A stretch of 64,000 nt of DNA, from NCBI RefSeq assembly GCF_008807415.1, contig NZ_CP043626.1:62001-126000 (forward strand), in the 5' to 3' direction. Source of the DNA: Pseudomonas denitrificans (nom. rej.). GTDB taxonomy: Bacteria > Pseudomonadota > Gammaproteobacteria > Pseudomonadales > Pseudomonadaceae. Below are positions 50,262-58,675 of this stretch, piece after piece; the stretch's first letter is position 1, and every line of letters begins with the position of its first letter. The position numbers were made by a program, and so were the translations under genes. The notes beneath the pieces were generated by a model, which saw only the letters and a list, made by a program, of their open reading frames with translations, did no database searches and had not been told where the DNA came from.

Positions 50262-52802
50262 TCACTTCTCCGGCACCAGCGTCAGGCGTTTCACGCCGTA
50301 GACCTTCTCCAGGTTCTGCGACTGGAAGGGGAAGCTCATGTAGTTGCCCTTCAGCCAGGCGTCGATGCCATCGGCGTAATGCGGGCTGGCCGGGTTGCCG
50401 GACTGGCCGCTGCTGTTGAGGCCGATCATCGGCTCGCTCTGGCCGAAGTCGACGACGAGGCGCATGGCCGGGATCAGCCAGGTGTTGAAGTCCTGGCCCC
50501 AGTGGTAGGCCGAGACGTTCAGCGTGCTGTGGTCGCCGCCGGCCGGGTAGGGGCCGCGGTCCAGGTAGCCCTTGATCGCACCCAGGCTGGCACGGTCGCC
50601 GGCGCTGAGGTTGGGCGCCATCTTGGTGCTGTCGCTGACCCACTCGTAGGTGTGCAGCTTGCCCCACTGCCAGGCGTGGCGGTCGCTGCCCAGCTTCTGC
50701 TCGCAGAAGGCGGCGGCGGCGGCCAGGCTGCGGGCGAGGATCGCCGGCTTGTCTTCCTTCTGCGGGGTGCGGGTGTCATCCCAGAACGGGCTGTCGTCGC
50801 GGCCCAGCAGGTGGTCGGCCTGGGCCGAGTAGGAGAGATTGGCAGTCTCGACGAAGGCCTTCCAGGACGGGCTGTCTTCCGGGCCCAGTTCGTCGAGGAA
50901 GATCTGTTTGGTGCTTTCCTGCAGGAAGGCTTCGTAGAGCGCGGCATCACCGGAGGTGGCCGAGAGCTTGCCGTCGAAGGCCATGATCCGGTCCAGCGCT
51001 TCGCGGGCGCGGGCGCGCTGGTCGGCGGGCAGGGCGTCGATGGCTTTCTTCAGCGGCTGCGCCATGCCCGGTGCATCCAGCATCGACTGCAGCTTGCCGG
51101 CGAACGGCGTGGTCTGGTCGTACTGCATGGCGATCATGCTGCGGTAGTCGTGGCTCTTGCTGCCGCCGGCGAGTTGGGCGATGCGCTCGTAGCGCTCCGG
51201 GTAGTACCAGGAACTGGACAGCTGCGCGCCGTAGCCCGGCTGCACGCTGCGGTGGTTGGCGGTACCCAGCCAGCCCTGCGCCGGGTCCTGGTCGGACGGG
51301 TGCAGGATCGGGTCGGCATAGCCGTCCCAGTCGTAGCGGCCATCCCAGCCGGGGGAGGGCAGCAGGCCGCGGCCTTCCTTGCGGTTGGGGAAGCGCCCGG
51401 TGACCTGCCAGCCGATGTGCTTCTCGTCGGCGAACACGATGTTCAGCGCCATCGCGCGCACGTCACGGGTGGCGTCGAAGGCCTGTTCGACGTTCTTCGC
51501 GCGGGAAAGATCGAAGAAGGCGTCGAGCGTGCGGTCGGTCTCGCCCTGGATGCTCTGGTAAGCGATGCCGTAGCCGCTGGACAGCGGCAGCGGCTGCAGG
51601 TCGTGCTTGCGCTCGCCCAGCGCGCTGTTGAGCAACGGGCCGTGGCGGGTCTCGTAGATGACTTCGCGGACCGGGCTCTGGCCCTTAATGAAGAAGGTCT
51701 CGTTGCGCTCGATGGCGGGTTTCCACTGGCCATCGGCGAGGTAGTAGAGCTTGCTGCCCTGGCGCTTCACCTGTTCGAGGAACAGGTCCTGGTTGTCGCC
51801 CATGACCATGGTCATGCCCCAGGCCAGCTTGCCGTTGAAGCCGGCAACCACGCCCGGCACGCCGGCGATGGAGACGCCCGCGGCGTTGTACTTGGGCGAG
51901 CGGATCTGCACGTAGTTCCACACCGAAGGCATGGACAGCGGCAGGTGGGTGTCGTTGGCCAGGATGCTCTTGCCGCTGCGTGTGCGCTGCGGGGCGATGG
52001 CCCAGTTGTTGGAGGCGGCGACGCCCATCATCTGCAGCGAGGCGACTTGCCCGGCGGCGCGGTCCAGGGCGTCGAGGCCGGCGATCCTGCCGTCCAGGCG
52101 CAGACCCTTGAGCTTCTCGGCTTCCTCGAAGGGCAGCGCTTCGTCCGGGTAGATCGGCGTCAGCCAGGGCAGCTTGTCGGCGCCGACCTTCTGCGCGAGC
52201 ACCAGGGAGGCGATCTCCTCCTGCAGGTTCACCGCCAGCCCGAAGTTCAGCAGGCTGAAGACCAGCGCGGAGTCTTCGGCCTTCCAGTACTCGGGACGGT
52301 AGCCTGACTCGGCGAGGTCCATCGGCAGCTTGTCGCGGTAGCGGTACAGGTAGGCGTTGACGCCGCGCGCGTAGGTCTCGAAGAAGCGCTTCAGGCGTGG
52401 CGAGGAGCCGGCGTAAAGCGCATCGGCGGCCTTCTTCAGGTTCACCGTGCGCATGAAACGGTCGGTCTCCAGGGCGCCGGGGCCGACCATCTCCGACAGG
52501 CGTCCCTGGGCCATCAGGCGCAGGCCGACCATCTGGCTGATGCGGTCGCTGGCATGCACGTAGCCCAGGGTGAACAGCGCATCGTGGAAGGTGCTGGTCT
52601 CGATCAGCGGCATCCCCAGGCTGTTGCGGCGGATCGACACGTTGTCCGCCAGGCCCTTGATCGGCTGCACGCCGTAGCTCGGCGGCAGGCTGCCTGCATA
52701 GCGGTCGTTGAGCCAGCCCTGGCAACCGGTGAGGCTGACAGCGGCGCTGAGGGTGGCGGCAAGGCCGAAGCTGGGAAGCCGGCGGAAGGCTCGCGGGGCC
52801 AT
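50262..52802 (-). CDS. quiP: Acyl-homoserine lactone acylase QuiP
   Basis: Ntn hydrolase of the penicillin-amidase family, 846 residues, made as a proenzyme. It has an export signal with a lipobox-like LTGC (Cys27), an alpha chain, a spacer, and a beta chain that starts at Ser264 ([12 protein letters not shown]), the nucleophile after autocleavage. It closely resembles P. aeruginosa QuiP, which removes the acyl chain from long-chain AHL signals and allows growth on them. The start at 52802 has AGGAG upstream; an in-frame start at 52886 is unsupported. No luxI/luxR genes are in the window. Confidence 0.9.
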   Translation of the reverse strand: MAPRAFRRLPSFGLAATLSAAVSLTGCQGWLNDRYAGSLPPSYGVQPIKGLADNVSIRRNSLGMPLIETSTFHDALFTLGYVHASDRISQMVGLRLMAQGRLSEMVGPGALETDRFMRTVNLKKAADALYAGSSPRLKRFFETYARGVNAYLYRYRDKLPMDLAESGYRPEYWKAEDSALVFSLLNFGLAVNLQEEIASLVLAQKVGADKLPWLTPIYPDEALPFEEAEKLKGLRLDGRIAGLDALDRAAGQVASLQMMGVAASNNWAIAPQRTRSGKSILANDTHLPLSMPSVWNYVQIRSPKYNAAGVSIAGVPGVVAGFNGKLAWGMTMVMGDNQDLFLEQVKRQGSKLYYLADGQWKPAIERNETFFIKGQSPVREVIYETRHGPLLNSALGERKHDLQPLPLSSGYGIAYQSIQGETDRTLDAFFDLSRAKNVEQAFDATRDVRAMALNIVFADEKHIGWQVTGRFPNRKEGRGLLPSPGWDGRYDWDGYADPILHPSDQDPAQGWLGTANHRSVQPGYGAQLSSSWYYPERYERIAQLAGGSKSHDYRSMIAMQYDQTTPFAGKLQSMLDAPGMAQPLKKAIDALPADQRARAREALDRIMAFDGKLSATSGDAALYEAFLQESTKQIFLDELGPEDSPSWKAFVETANLSYSAQADHLLGRDDSPFWDDTRTPQKEDKPAILARSLAAAAAFCEQKLGSDRHAWQWGKLHTYEWVSDSTKMAPNLSAGDRASLGAIKGYLDRGPYPAGGDHSTLNVSAYHWGQDFNTWLIPAMRLVVDFGQSEPMIGLNSSGQSGNPASPHYADGIDAWLKGNYMSFPFQSQNLEKVYGVKRLTLVPEK

Positions 52803-52939
52803 GGGGATGTGCTCCTGCACAAAAAGGTCGCTTGAAGGAGGTTGCTTGAAGCGCGCTACGTTAGTGAGCCGAGGATAGCTTCGCAAGCCGCGCGCGGCGG
52901 GATTTTCAGCAGCCGACGAATAGTTGGGCCGGACAGCAG

Positions 52940-52962
52940 AAGGCCCGCGCTGGGCGGGCCTT
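52940..52962 (-). terminator. Hairpin terminator after the SEC-C gene
   Basis: AAGGCCCGC / GCGGGCCTT stem with a short loop, 23-45 bp after the stop of the SEC-C gene on the minus strand. The T run is weak. Confidence 0.5.
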
Positions 52963-52985
52963 CTTCGCAGTGCTCGGGGCCTGGG

Positions 52986-53213
52986 TCAGGCGCCGTGGCA
53001 CTTCTTGTACTTGCTGCCGCTGCCGCAGGGGCAAGGATCGTTGCGGCCCACATCCTTGAGCGGGTTACGCGCAGGCTCCTGGCTGTGGTTGCAGTGCGGG
53101 CCGTGCACGTGGCCGTGATCATGGTGGTGGTCATGATCGTGGTCGTGGTTGCAGTTCGGACCGTGTACGTGGGGTCCTGGCTCATGGTGACGCTCACTCG
53201 GGGATGAAATCAC
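52986..53213 (-). CDS. His-rich SEC-C motif protein
   Basis: Protein of 75 residues. The first half is a His-rich metal-binding stretch with two CNH units ([20 protein letters not shown]) and the second half a SEC-C zinc motif ([20 protein letters not shown]). The only in-frame start that includes the His-rich part is GTG at 53213, which overlaps the upstream LEA-like gene by 20 bp; this suggests coupling. It probably binds Zn or Ni; the function is unknown. Confidence 0.75.
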   Translation of the reverse strand: MISSPSERHHEPGPHVHGPNCNHDHDHDHHHDHGHVHGPHCNHSQEPARNPLKDVGRNDPCPCGSGSKYKKCHGA

Positions 53214-53679
53214 CGGGAATTATCTCGCCATTGCGGGCGATGTGCACGCTCTGTCCGAAGAGCAGGCCTGTCTTCACTTCACCGTCGAGGCGATAGCGGA
53301 TCGGCTTGTCCGGGTCTTCCAGCAATTTGACGATGTACTTCATGTGCCGCCACAGGTTGGTGGTCACCGGTACTTCGAAGGTTTCGTGGCCGTTGGCCGG
53401 CACTGTGAACCAGTTATTCGACTCGCCTTCGGCGAGGTCGATATCGTTCAGCTTGACCTTGTAGGCCAGGCCACGAACCGGAAGGCTGAAGTCGTTCGGG
53501 TTGTCGATGCGGAAATGCAGGACGAATTCCTGCTCCAGCAAACGAGCTTTCACGACGTCTACCTTCTGCAGTTTCACGTCGGGTTGCTCGAAATTGCCTG
53601 ACATCCAGCCGCAGCCCGAAACGAGGCTGAACAGCCAGAACAGGCTGAAAATTCTTATCATTTGCGCCTGATAATTCAT
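53194..53679 (-). CDS. LEA-type-2 / WHy-domain lipoprotein
   Basis: Lipoprotein of 161 residues with lipobox LVSGC (Cys23). The mature part is a single WHy/LEA14-like beta-sandwich ([37 protein letters not shown]). Such proteins are linked to desiccation or envelope stress tolerance. The ATG at 53679 has GAGGGG upstream; a second Met at 53661 has a weaker site. It is coupled to the His-rich SEC-C gene. Confidence 0.85.
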   Translation of the reverse strand: MNYQAQMIRIFSLFWLFSLVSGCGWMSGNFEQPDVKLQKVDVVKARLLEQEFVLHFRIDNPNDFSLPVRGLAYKVKLNDIDLAEGESNNWFTVPANGHETFEVPVTTNLWRHMKYIVKLLEDPDKPIRYRLDGEVKTGLLFGQSVHIARNGEIIPGDFIPE

Positions 53680-53801
53680 GTCTACCCCTCAAGACGCCCC
53701 AGTGTACCAAGCACCTGCTCGGCCGCAAGTTGTTGTTACGTTAAAAGAAGCTGCACCATACTGGCCGAATGTAACCGGCGGGTTAACACAGGAGAGTGAA
53801 G

Positions 53802-54362
53802 ATGAGCCGCTATGAGATTGCCTTCTCGGGACAGACCGTGCCGGGTGCTCAGCTCGAGACGGTGAAAGCCAACCTGGCCAGGCTGTTCCAGGCCGACGCG
53901 CCGCGCATCGAACTGCTGTTCTCCGGTCGCCGCATGGTGATCAAGAACAACCTCGATGCCGAGGCCGCGGAAAAGTACCGCAGTGTGATCGAGCGCGCCG
54001 GCGCTGTCGTCGAAGTGGTCGACATGGATGCGCAGATCGAGGAGATCGAACTGGCCCCGCCGCCGCCCGCCGAGCCTGTCAGCGCACCGGTACAGTCAGC
54101 TGCTTCTGCCGCTGCACCGCAGGGGCGCCTGAAGGTGGCGCCGCGTGACGAGTACATGGCCGCTTTCGCCGATGTGGATGCGCCGGACTTCGGCCTGGCT
54201 CCGGTGGGCACCGACCTGCAGGACGAGAAGCCCGACGCCCAGGCGCCGCGCGTGGACCTCAGCCAGTTCAGCGTCGCCCCGGTGGGCAGCGACATGGGCC
54301 AGGCCAAGCCCGAGCCTGCCGGGCCTGCGCCGGACACCAGCCACCTCAAGCTGCAGGACTGA
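53802..54362 (+). CDS. Conserved protein of unknown function
   Basis: Protein of 186 residues, no signal peptide. The N-terminal 75 residues form a compact alpha/beta domain (MSRYEIAFSGQTVPGAQLETVKANLARLF), then a long Pro/Ala-rich acidic linker with two similar units, FGLAPVGTDL and FSVAPVGSDM. AGGAG seven bases before the ATG at 53802 fixes the start. It abuts the stop of the TRIC-like gene with no gap. I recognise no tested function. Confidence 0.6.
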   Translation: MSRYEIAFSGQTVPGAQLETVKANLARLFQADAPRIELLFSGRRMVIKNNLDAEAAEKYRSVIERAGAVVEVVDMDAQIEEIELAPPPPAEPVSAPVQSAASAAAPQGRLKVAPRDEYMAAFADVDAPDFGLAPVGTDLQDEKPDAQAPRVDLSQFSVAPVGSDMGQAKPEPAGPAPDTSHLKLQD

Positions 54363-54989
54363 TCAGTCGCCCTGGTGCGGGTCGTCCTTGTAGACGAACT
54401 TGGGCATTTCCCAGCGGAAGCGGATCGCCAGCATGCGGAACAGGAAGCCCGAGAACAGGGTGATCAGCATGGCCTGCTCCTTGGGCAGGTCGATCTGCAG
54501 GCAGATCAGGTAGCACCAGGCGCTGGCGAAGGACACGCTGGCGTACAGCTCGCGGCGGAAGATCAGCGGCACGTCGTTGCAGAAAATGTCCCGCAGGATG
54601 CCGCCGAACACCCCGGTGATCACGCCGCTCACGGCAGCGATCAGCAGGCTGTGGCCCATCTCCAGGCTGACCTGGCAACCGATCAGGGTAAAGGCCACCA
54701 GGCCCACGGCGTCCAGCGCGAGGAACATCGAGCGCAGGTGGCGCATCAGTGGGGCGATGAACACCGTGAACAGCGCGGCGCCGGCAGTCAGTGCCAGGTA
54801 CTCCGGGTGACGCACCCAGGTCAGCGGGTAGTGGCCCAGCAGCATGTCGCGCACCGAACCGCCACCCAGGGCGGTGACACAGGCCACCAGCACCACGCCG
54901 AACAGGTCCATGCTCCGCCGGCCGGCGGACAGCGCGCCGGTCATGGCTTCGGCGGTGATGGCGATGATGTAGAGAACGGTCAGCAGCAT
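54363..54989 (-). CDS. TRIC-type cation channel/UPF0126 membrane protein (YicG-like)
   Basis: Integral membrane protein of 208 residues with seven helices and two repeated glycine-rich segments (TALGGGSVRDMLLGHYPLTW and GVFGGILRDIFCNDVPLIF), the signature of the UPF0126/TRIC family. Bacterial homologues are structurally K+-type trimeric channels or glycine transporters. The ATG at 54989 starts the first helix; the upstream in-frame extension to 55079 is rejected. Confidence 0.88.
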   Translation of the reverse strand: MLLTVLYIIAITAEAMTGALSAGRRSMDLFGVVLVACVTALGGGSVRDMLLGHYPLTWVRHPEYLALTAGAALFTVFIAPLMRHLRSMFLALDAVGLVAFTLIGCQVSLEMGHSLLIAAVSGVITGVFGGILRDIFCNDVPLIFRRELYASVSFASAWCYLICLQIDLPKEQAMLITLFSGFLFRMLAIRFRWEMPKFVYKDDPHQGD

Positions 54990-55112
54990 GGCGAGGTCCG
55001 GCAGGAGTAGCCGGTGCGGCGAAACACCGCCGCCCCGGAAAAAAGCGCGGATTCTAGCCCAGACACCGGACGCCCCCAAGTGGGGCGAGTTCGCGCCTCA
55101 CTCGATCCTGTC

Positions 55113-55586
55113 CTACTCAATCCAGGGCCCGCAGCATTTCTTCAGCTTGCCGCCGGCGCCGCAGGGGCACGGGTCGTTGCGTCCCAGCTTCATCGGCACG
55201 GTGGGGTCGAGGAAGTACCAGCGTCCGTCGCGCTGGACGAATCCCGAGCACTCGCGGTGACTGTGTTCGCCGCCAGCATCGTGCCAGCGCGCAATGAAAG
55301 TCACCCGTGCATGTTCCGGCTGGCCGCCGAGCACTTCGTGGCTCACCACCTCCAGGCCCAGCCAGGTGCTGCCCAGGCTCCAGGTGCGGATGGCGTCGAG
55401 GTCCAGGCCCTGTTGCTGGGCGGGCAGCGTCGTGTCACGCAGGTAATCCACCAGGCCCAGCGCGTAGGCGCTGTAGCGCGAGCGCATCAGTGCCTCGGCA
55501 GTGGGCGCCGCGACGCCGGCATGGAAACGCCCGCAGCAGTCGGGCAATGGGCGGCCACTGCCGCAGGGGCAGGTCGGTTCGATCAT
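55113..55586 (-). CDS. YchJ-family SEC-C protein (UPF0225)
   Basis: Protein of 157 residues with SEC-C zinc motifs at both ends ([14 protein letters not shown] near residue 6 and [19 protein letters not shown] near 137) around an NTF2-like middle domain (about 30-130) with [13 protein letters not shown]. The function is unknown. It starts 2 bp after the stop of the methyltransferase-like gene on the same strand. Confidence 0.88.
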   Translation of the reverse strand: MIEPTCPCGSGRPLPDCCGRFHAGVAAPTAEALMRSRYSAYALGLVDYLRDTTLPAQQQGLDLDAIRTWSLGSTWLGLEVVSHEVLGGQPEHARVTFIARWHDAGGEHSHRECSGFVQRDGRWYFLDPTVPMKLGRNDPCPCGAGGKLKKCCGPWIE

Positions 55587-55588
55587 GG

Positions 55589-56077
55589 TCACCACCAGTA
55601 CTTGCCGAAGTTTTCCGGGTTGGCCCAGAACTTCGCATTGAGCCAGTCCGGGACCTGTTTGTATTCGTGCAGATCGTAGGTGAACAGCGTGATCACCTGC
55701 TCGTCGCGCTGGAAGCGCTCGCTGGCCTGCATGGCCAGGGCGTAGAAGTCGGCGTCCTGCGCCTGGGCGGCGTCGAGGTCGACCAGCACGGCCACGCGGC
55801 TGCTGTTGAGGTTGCGGATGCCGCCCACCAGCTGTTGCGCTTCGCGGCGCGGCAGGTGTTCCAGGCAATCGGCCAGCAGCGCAAGGTCATAGCGCTGGCC
55901 AGCCAGCTCCGCCGGCAGGGCGCCGGCGTCAGCGTGAAACAGTTCGCAATCCGGATGCGCCGCGAGGAAGGCGTCCACTGCCGGAATCTGGCTGGCACCC
56001 ACCAGCAGGAGGCGCTGCGGAGCATAGCGATCGAGCAGGGCGGCCAGGGCTTGTTGCGGCGTGCGTGTCGAAATCAT
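55589..56077 (-). CDS. DUF6231-like protein with SAM-methyltransferase-type fold
   Basis: Protein of 162 residues with a Rossmann-like layout: [12 protein letters not shown] as motif I-like loop and [20 protein letters not shown] resembling motif II/post-II of methyltransferases. The glycine-rich loop is reduced, so catalytic activity is doubtful. It ends with [13 protein letters not shown], as in its Pseudomonas relatives. It is cotranscribed with the YchJ-like gene. Confidence 0.65.
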   Translation of the reverse strand: MISTRTPQQALAALLDRYAPQRLLLVGASQIPAVDAFLAAHPDCELFHADAGALPAELAGQRYDLALLADCLEHLPRREAQQLVGGIRNLNSSRVAVLVDLDAAQAQDADFYALAMQASERFQRDEQVITLFTYDLHEYKQVPDWLNAKFWANPENFGKYWW

Positions 56078-56217
56078 GAGACTCGTCGAAGGCGAAAAAT
56101 AATGAACGAAGACTAGCGTGTGACACCCATATGGCCTAGTGCTGGCGCATTCTGTCAGTCACGTCTTTACTCGGTAATTGTCGGTCAAGACCCGATCATT
56201 AGAGGAGACATAACTTT

Positions 56218-56850
56218 ATGAGCATCACAAGGACCGCTTTACCCCTGCTGCTGGTAAGCACGTTGCTCACCGGCTGCGCAGGGTTGCAGAAGTCCGATTG
56301 GCCAACCTGCGCCGTGGTTGGCGGTGTCGGCGGCGCCGGTCTGGGTTCCATCGAAAGCAGCGCCTGGGCCGGTTGGGGGGCCCTGATTGGTGGCGTGCTG
56401 GGTGCATCCTATTGCTGGGTGCATGGCGCCGAAGAGCAAGTGGCCGAAGTTCCGCCGCCTGCACCGGCTCCTGAGCCTGCTCCGGCTCCGCTGCCCAAGG
56501 AAGAGACCATCGTGGTGCGTGACCTGCACTTCGCCTTCGACTCGTCGAAGATCGACGCGCAGGACAAGGACAAGCTCGACACCATCGCTACCCGCCTGAA
56601 GGGTGAGGCTGCGAGCACCGAGCTGAACATCGGCGGTCACACCGACAGCATCGGTACCGACGCCTACAACCAGAAACTGTCCGAGCGCCGCGCCAACGCC
56701 GTGTCCAACTACCTGGTCGACTCTGGCGTACCTGCCAGCAGCATCAAGTCGGTCGTCGGCTATGGCGAGAGCCAGCCGGTTGCGGACAACAAGACCAAGG
56801 AAGGCCGCGCCGAGAACCGTCGCGTGGAAATCAAGATCACCCGTCAGTAA
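56218..56850 (+). CDS. OmpA-family lipoprotein
   Basis: Outer-membrane lipoprotein of 210 residues. The lipobox LTGC gives Cys20, followed by a glycine-zipper-like segment (VGGVGGAGLGSIESSAWAGW), a Pro/Ala linker and a C-terminal OmpA peptidoglycan-binding domain (about 100-207; HTDSIGTDAYNQKLSERRAN). AGAGGAG upstream supports the start. It links outer membrane and peptidoglycan. It has its own terminator. Confidence 0.9.
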   Translation: MSITRTALPLLLVSTLLTGCAGLQKSDWPTCAVVGGVGGAGLGSIESSAWAGWGALIGGVLGASYCWVHGAEEQVAEVPPPAPAPEPAPAPLPKEETIVVRDLHFAFDSSKIDAQDKDKLDTIATRLKGEAASTELNIGGHTDSIGTDAYNQKLSERRANAVSNYLVDSGVPASSIKSVVGYGESQPVADNKTKEGRAENRRVEIKITRQ

Positions 56851-56868
56851 GTCCGGCGTGATCTGTGC

Positions 56869-56897
56869 AAAGGGGGCCCTCGTGGCCCCCTTTGTCA
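56869..56897 (+). terminator. Terminator after the OmpA lipoprotein gene
   Basis: AAAGGGGGCC / GGCCCCCTTT stem with a CTCGT loop, followed by a short T-containing tail, 19 bp after the stop. Confidence 0.7.
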
Positions 56898-56970
56898 TTC
56901 CCGGTTGCCACTGGCACAGGGCGGAGCAGAGGCGTATGTTCCCCGGCAAAGAAAAACACGGGGGCACTTC

Positions 56971-57273
56971 ATGAAAGCGTTGTTGGGGCTGGGCAAACTG
57001 ATTGCCCTGTTGTTCTGGCTGGCGGTGCTGGCCAACCTGATCCAACCCTTCGCACATCCCTTCGCGCTGCTGCTCAATGCGGCGGGCGCGCTGATCCTGC
57101 TGATCCACATTCTCGAAGTCGTGGCGCTGCGCAAGCGGCTGCAGGGCCGCCCGCATCCGGGCATGGACCGCCTGCAGATCCTGCTGTTCGGCGTCTTCCA
57201 TTTCGCTACCCTGCCGCAGCCGGCAGCGGCGCAACCGGCATCCGCAAAAGTAGAAGGAGATACCCATGCGTAA
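56971..57273 (+). CDS. DUF1145 membrane protein
   Basis: Protein of 100 residues with two or three hydrophobic helices (LIALLFWLAVLANLIQPFAH; ALLLNAAGALILLIHILEV), matching DUF1145. The ATG at 56971 starts the first helix; the upstream ATG at 56905 is rejected. Its end overlaps the glycine-rich secreted protein gene by 8 bp. The function is unknown. Confidence 0.8.
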   Translation: MKALLGLGKLIALLFWLAVLANLIQPFAHPFALLLNAAGALILLIHILEVVALRKRLQGRPHPGMDRLQILLFGVFHFATLPQPAAAQPASAKVEGDTHA

Positions 57274-58030
57274 GTCGTTGCTGGGCCTGGCGCTGTTCGC
57301 CCCGCTGGCGTGTTCGGCCGCCGGCACTGTCTCGGTGGAGGCCAATACCGTACTGCGCCTGCCGGTGAAGGGCGAGAGCCTGAGCCTGGACCGCATCAGC
57401 GTCGGCCCGGAAGGCGCGCTGCTGATCCCGTCGCGGGTCAAGGAGCTGAAAATCGGCGAGCTGGATCTGGCGAAGAATGCGCGGATCGGTGTGTTCCCCG
57501 GCAACGATGCGCTGCAGATCGAAGTGCAGCACGGCAGCCTCGCCGACGGCAGCGTGATCGCCGCGCAAGGCAGTTCCGGCAGCTTCGAGAAGCCTGCCAG
57601 CGGCGGCCGCAATCTGGTGCTGCGGCTACAGGATGTGGCGGTGGAAAACCTGCTGATCGACGTCCGTGGTGGTGTCGGCGCGCCGGGCTATGACGGCCTG
57701 GATGGCGGCAGCGCGCAGACGTCCGGTTGCCTGTGGGGCAGCGGGAAGTCCGCCGGCAACGGCCAGAACGGCGCCGACGGCCAGACCGGCGCGTCCGGCG
57801 GCGTGGTGCGTCTGGAAGTCCCCGAGCAGTTCGATGTCGCGAAGGTCAGGGTTCGCCTGGAAGGCGGCGCAGGCGGAGCCGGCGGCAAGCCCGGCAAGGC
57901 CGGCCCGCGCAGCAGCGAGAAGGGCTGCTGGTTCTATTCGGTGGCGGGCGAGAAGCCCGGCGCGGAAGGCAGCGGCGGTGCGGAAGGGGCGAAAGGCAGC
58001 GAAGGCCGCCTGGACGTAAAACGCTTCTGA
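57266..58030 (+). CDS. Glycine-rich exported protein with collagen-like segment
   Basis: Protein of 254 residues with a signal peptide (MRKSLLGLALFAPLACSAAG). The middle looks like a beta-rich domain; the C-terminal half has irregular Gly-X-X runs (GAPGYDGLDGG, GNGQNGADGQTGASGG, GKPGKAGPRS, GAEGSGGAEGAKGSEG) reminiscent of collagen-like bacterial proteins, and Cys in SGCLWG and KGCWFY. GAAGGAG upstream supports the start. A surface or matrix role is inferred. Confidence 0.7.
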   Translation: MRKSLLGLALFAPLACSAAGTVSVEANTVLRLPVKGESLSLDRISVGPEGALLIPSRVKELKIGELDLAKNARIGVFPGNDALQIEVQHGSLADGSVIAAQGSSGSFEKPASGGRNLVLRLQDVAVENLLIDVRGGVGAPGYDGLDGGSAQTSGCLWGSGKSAGNGQNGADGQTGASGGVVRLEVPEQFDVAKVRVRLEGGAGGAGGKPGKAGPRSSEKGCWFYSVAGEKPGAEGSGGAEGAKGSEGRLDVKRF

Positions 58031-58050
58031 AACGACGTGCCTGAAAAAAA

Positions 58051-58077
58051 GCCCGCCGGCAACCGGCGGGCTTTTTT
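58051..58077. terminator. Bidirectional terminator
   Basis: GCCCGCCGG / CCGGCGGGC stem with a CAA loop, seven A before and six T after, so it works for the plus-strand glycine-rich gene and the minus-strand CopD-like gene. Confidence 0.9.
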
Positions 58078-58091
58078 CTTGGCCGTGCGTC

Positions 58092-58553
58092 TTACCAGTG
58101 CGGACGCGCGGCGACGAAAGCCACCAGCGCCATGCCGATCAGCAGGTTCAGGCCCACGGTCTTGCGGATCTTGCCCAGCGCGGCGCCGCCGGCCGGCCAG
58201 TCCTCGGCGCCCACCGCGCGGCGCAGCTCCGGCAGTTGCAGCGCCTGGATGCGCAGGAACAGCGCGAGCATCGCCACGTAGAGGCCCATCATCACCTGCA
58301 CATAACGCGGCGCGCCGGCCATGCCGTTGAAGCTCAGGTGCAGCATGCCCACGCCGGTCACCGGCAGCAGGATCACCGCGGCCCACACCCAGCGGAAGAA
58401 ACGCGGGAACACCTCCAGCCACAGCTTCAGCCGGGGCGCCTCCAGCGCGGCGACGGCGGCCGGGCGCAGGATCATCCAGGCGAAGAACATGCCGCCCACC
58501 CAGACCAGGGCGGCCAGGACGTGCAGGGCGTAGATGAAGGCAAAGGGTGTCAT
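58092..58553 (-). CDS. CopD-family integral membrane protein
   Basis: Protein of 153 residues with four helices. The N-terminus (YALHVLAALVWVGGMFFAWM) has the His and WVGG pattern of CopD. It resembles the product of 4184-4627 in size and topology. A link to copper is from the family, not shown here. It is divergent from dinG. Confidence 0.75.
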   Translation of the reverse strand: MTPFAFIYALHVLAALVWVGGMFFAWMILRPAAVAALEAPRLKLWLEVFPRFFRWVWAAVILLPVTGVGMLHLSFNGMAGAPRYVQVMMGLYVAMLALFLRIQALQLPELRRAVGAEDWPAGGAALGKIRKTVGLNLLIGMALVAFVAARPHW

Positions 58554-58675
58554 TCGGACGATCTCCGCTGGCGATTGAAGTCAAGCGCGCTATCATAGCC
58601 GCCGATTCGAACCACTGAAAATTTATCCAGCATCCGGATGTGTCCTCAAGGCACGCTCCGGGGCCCGGGAAGTCC

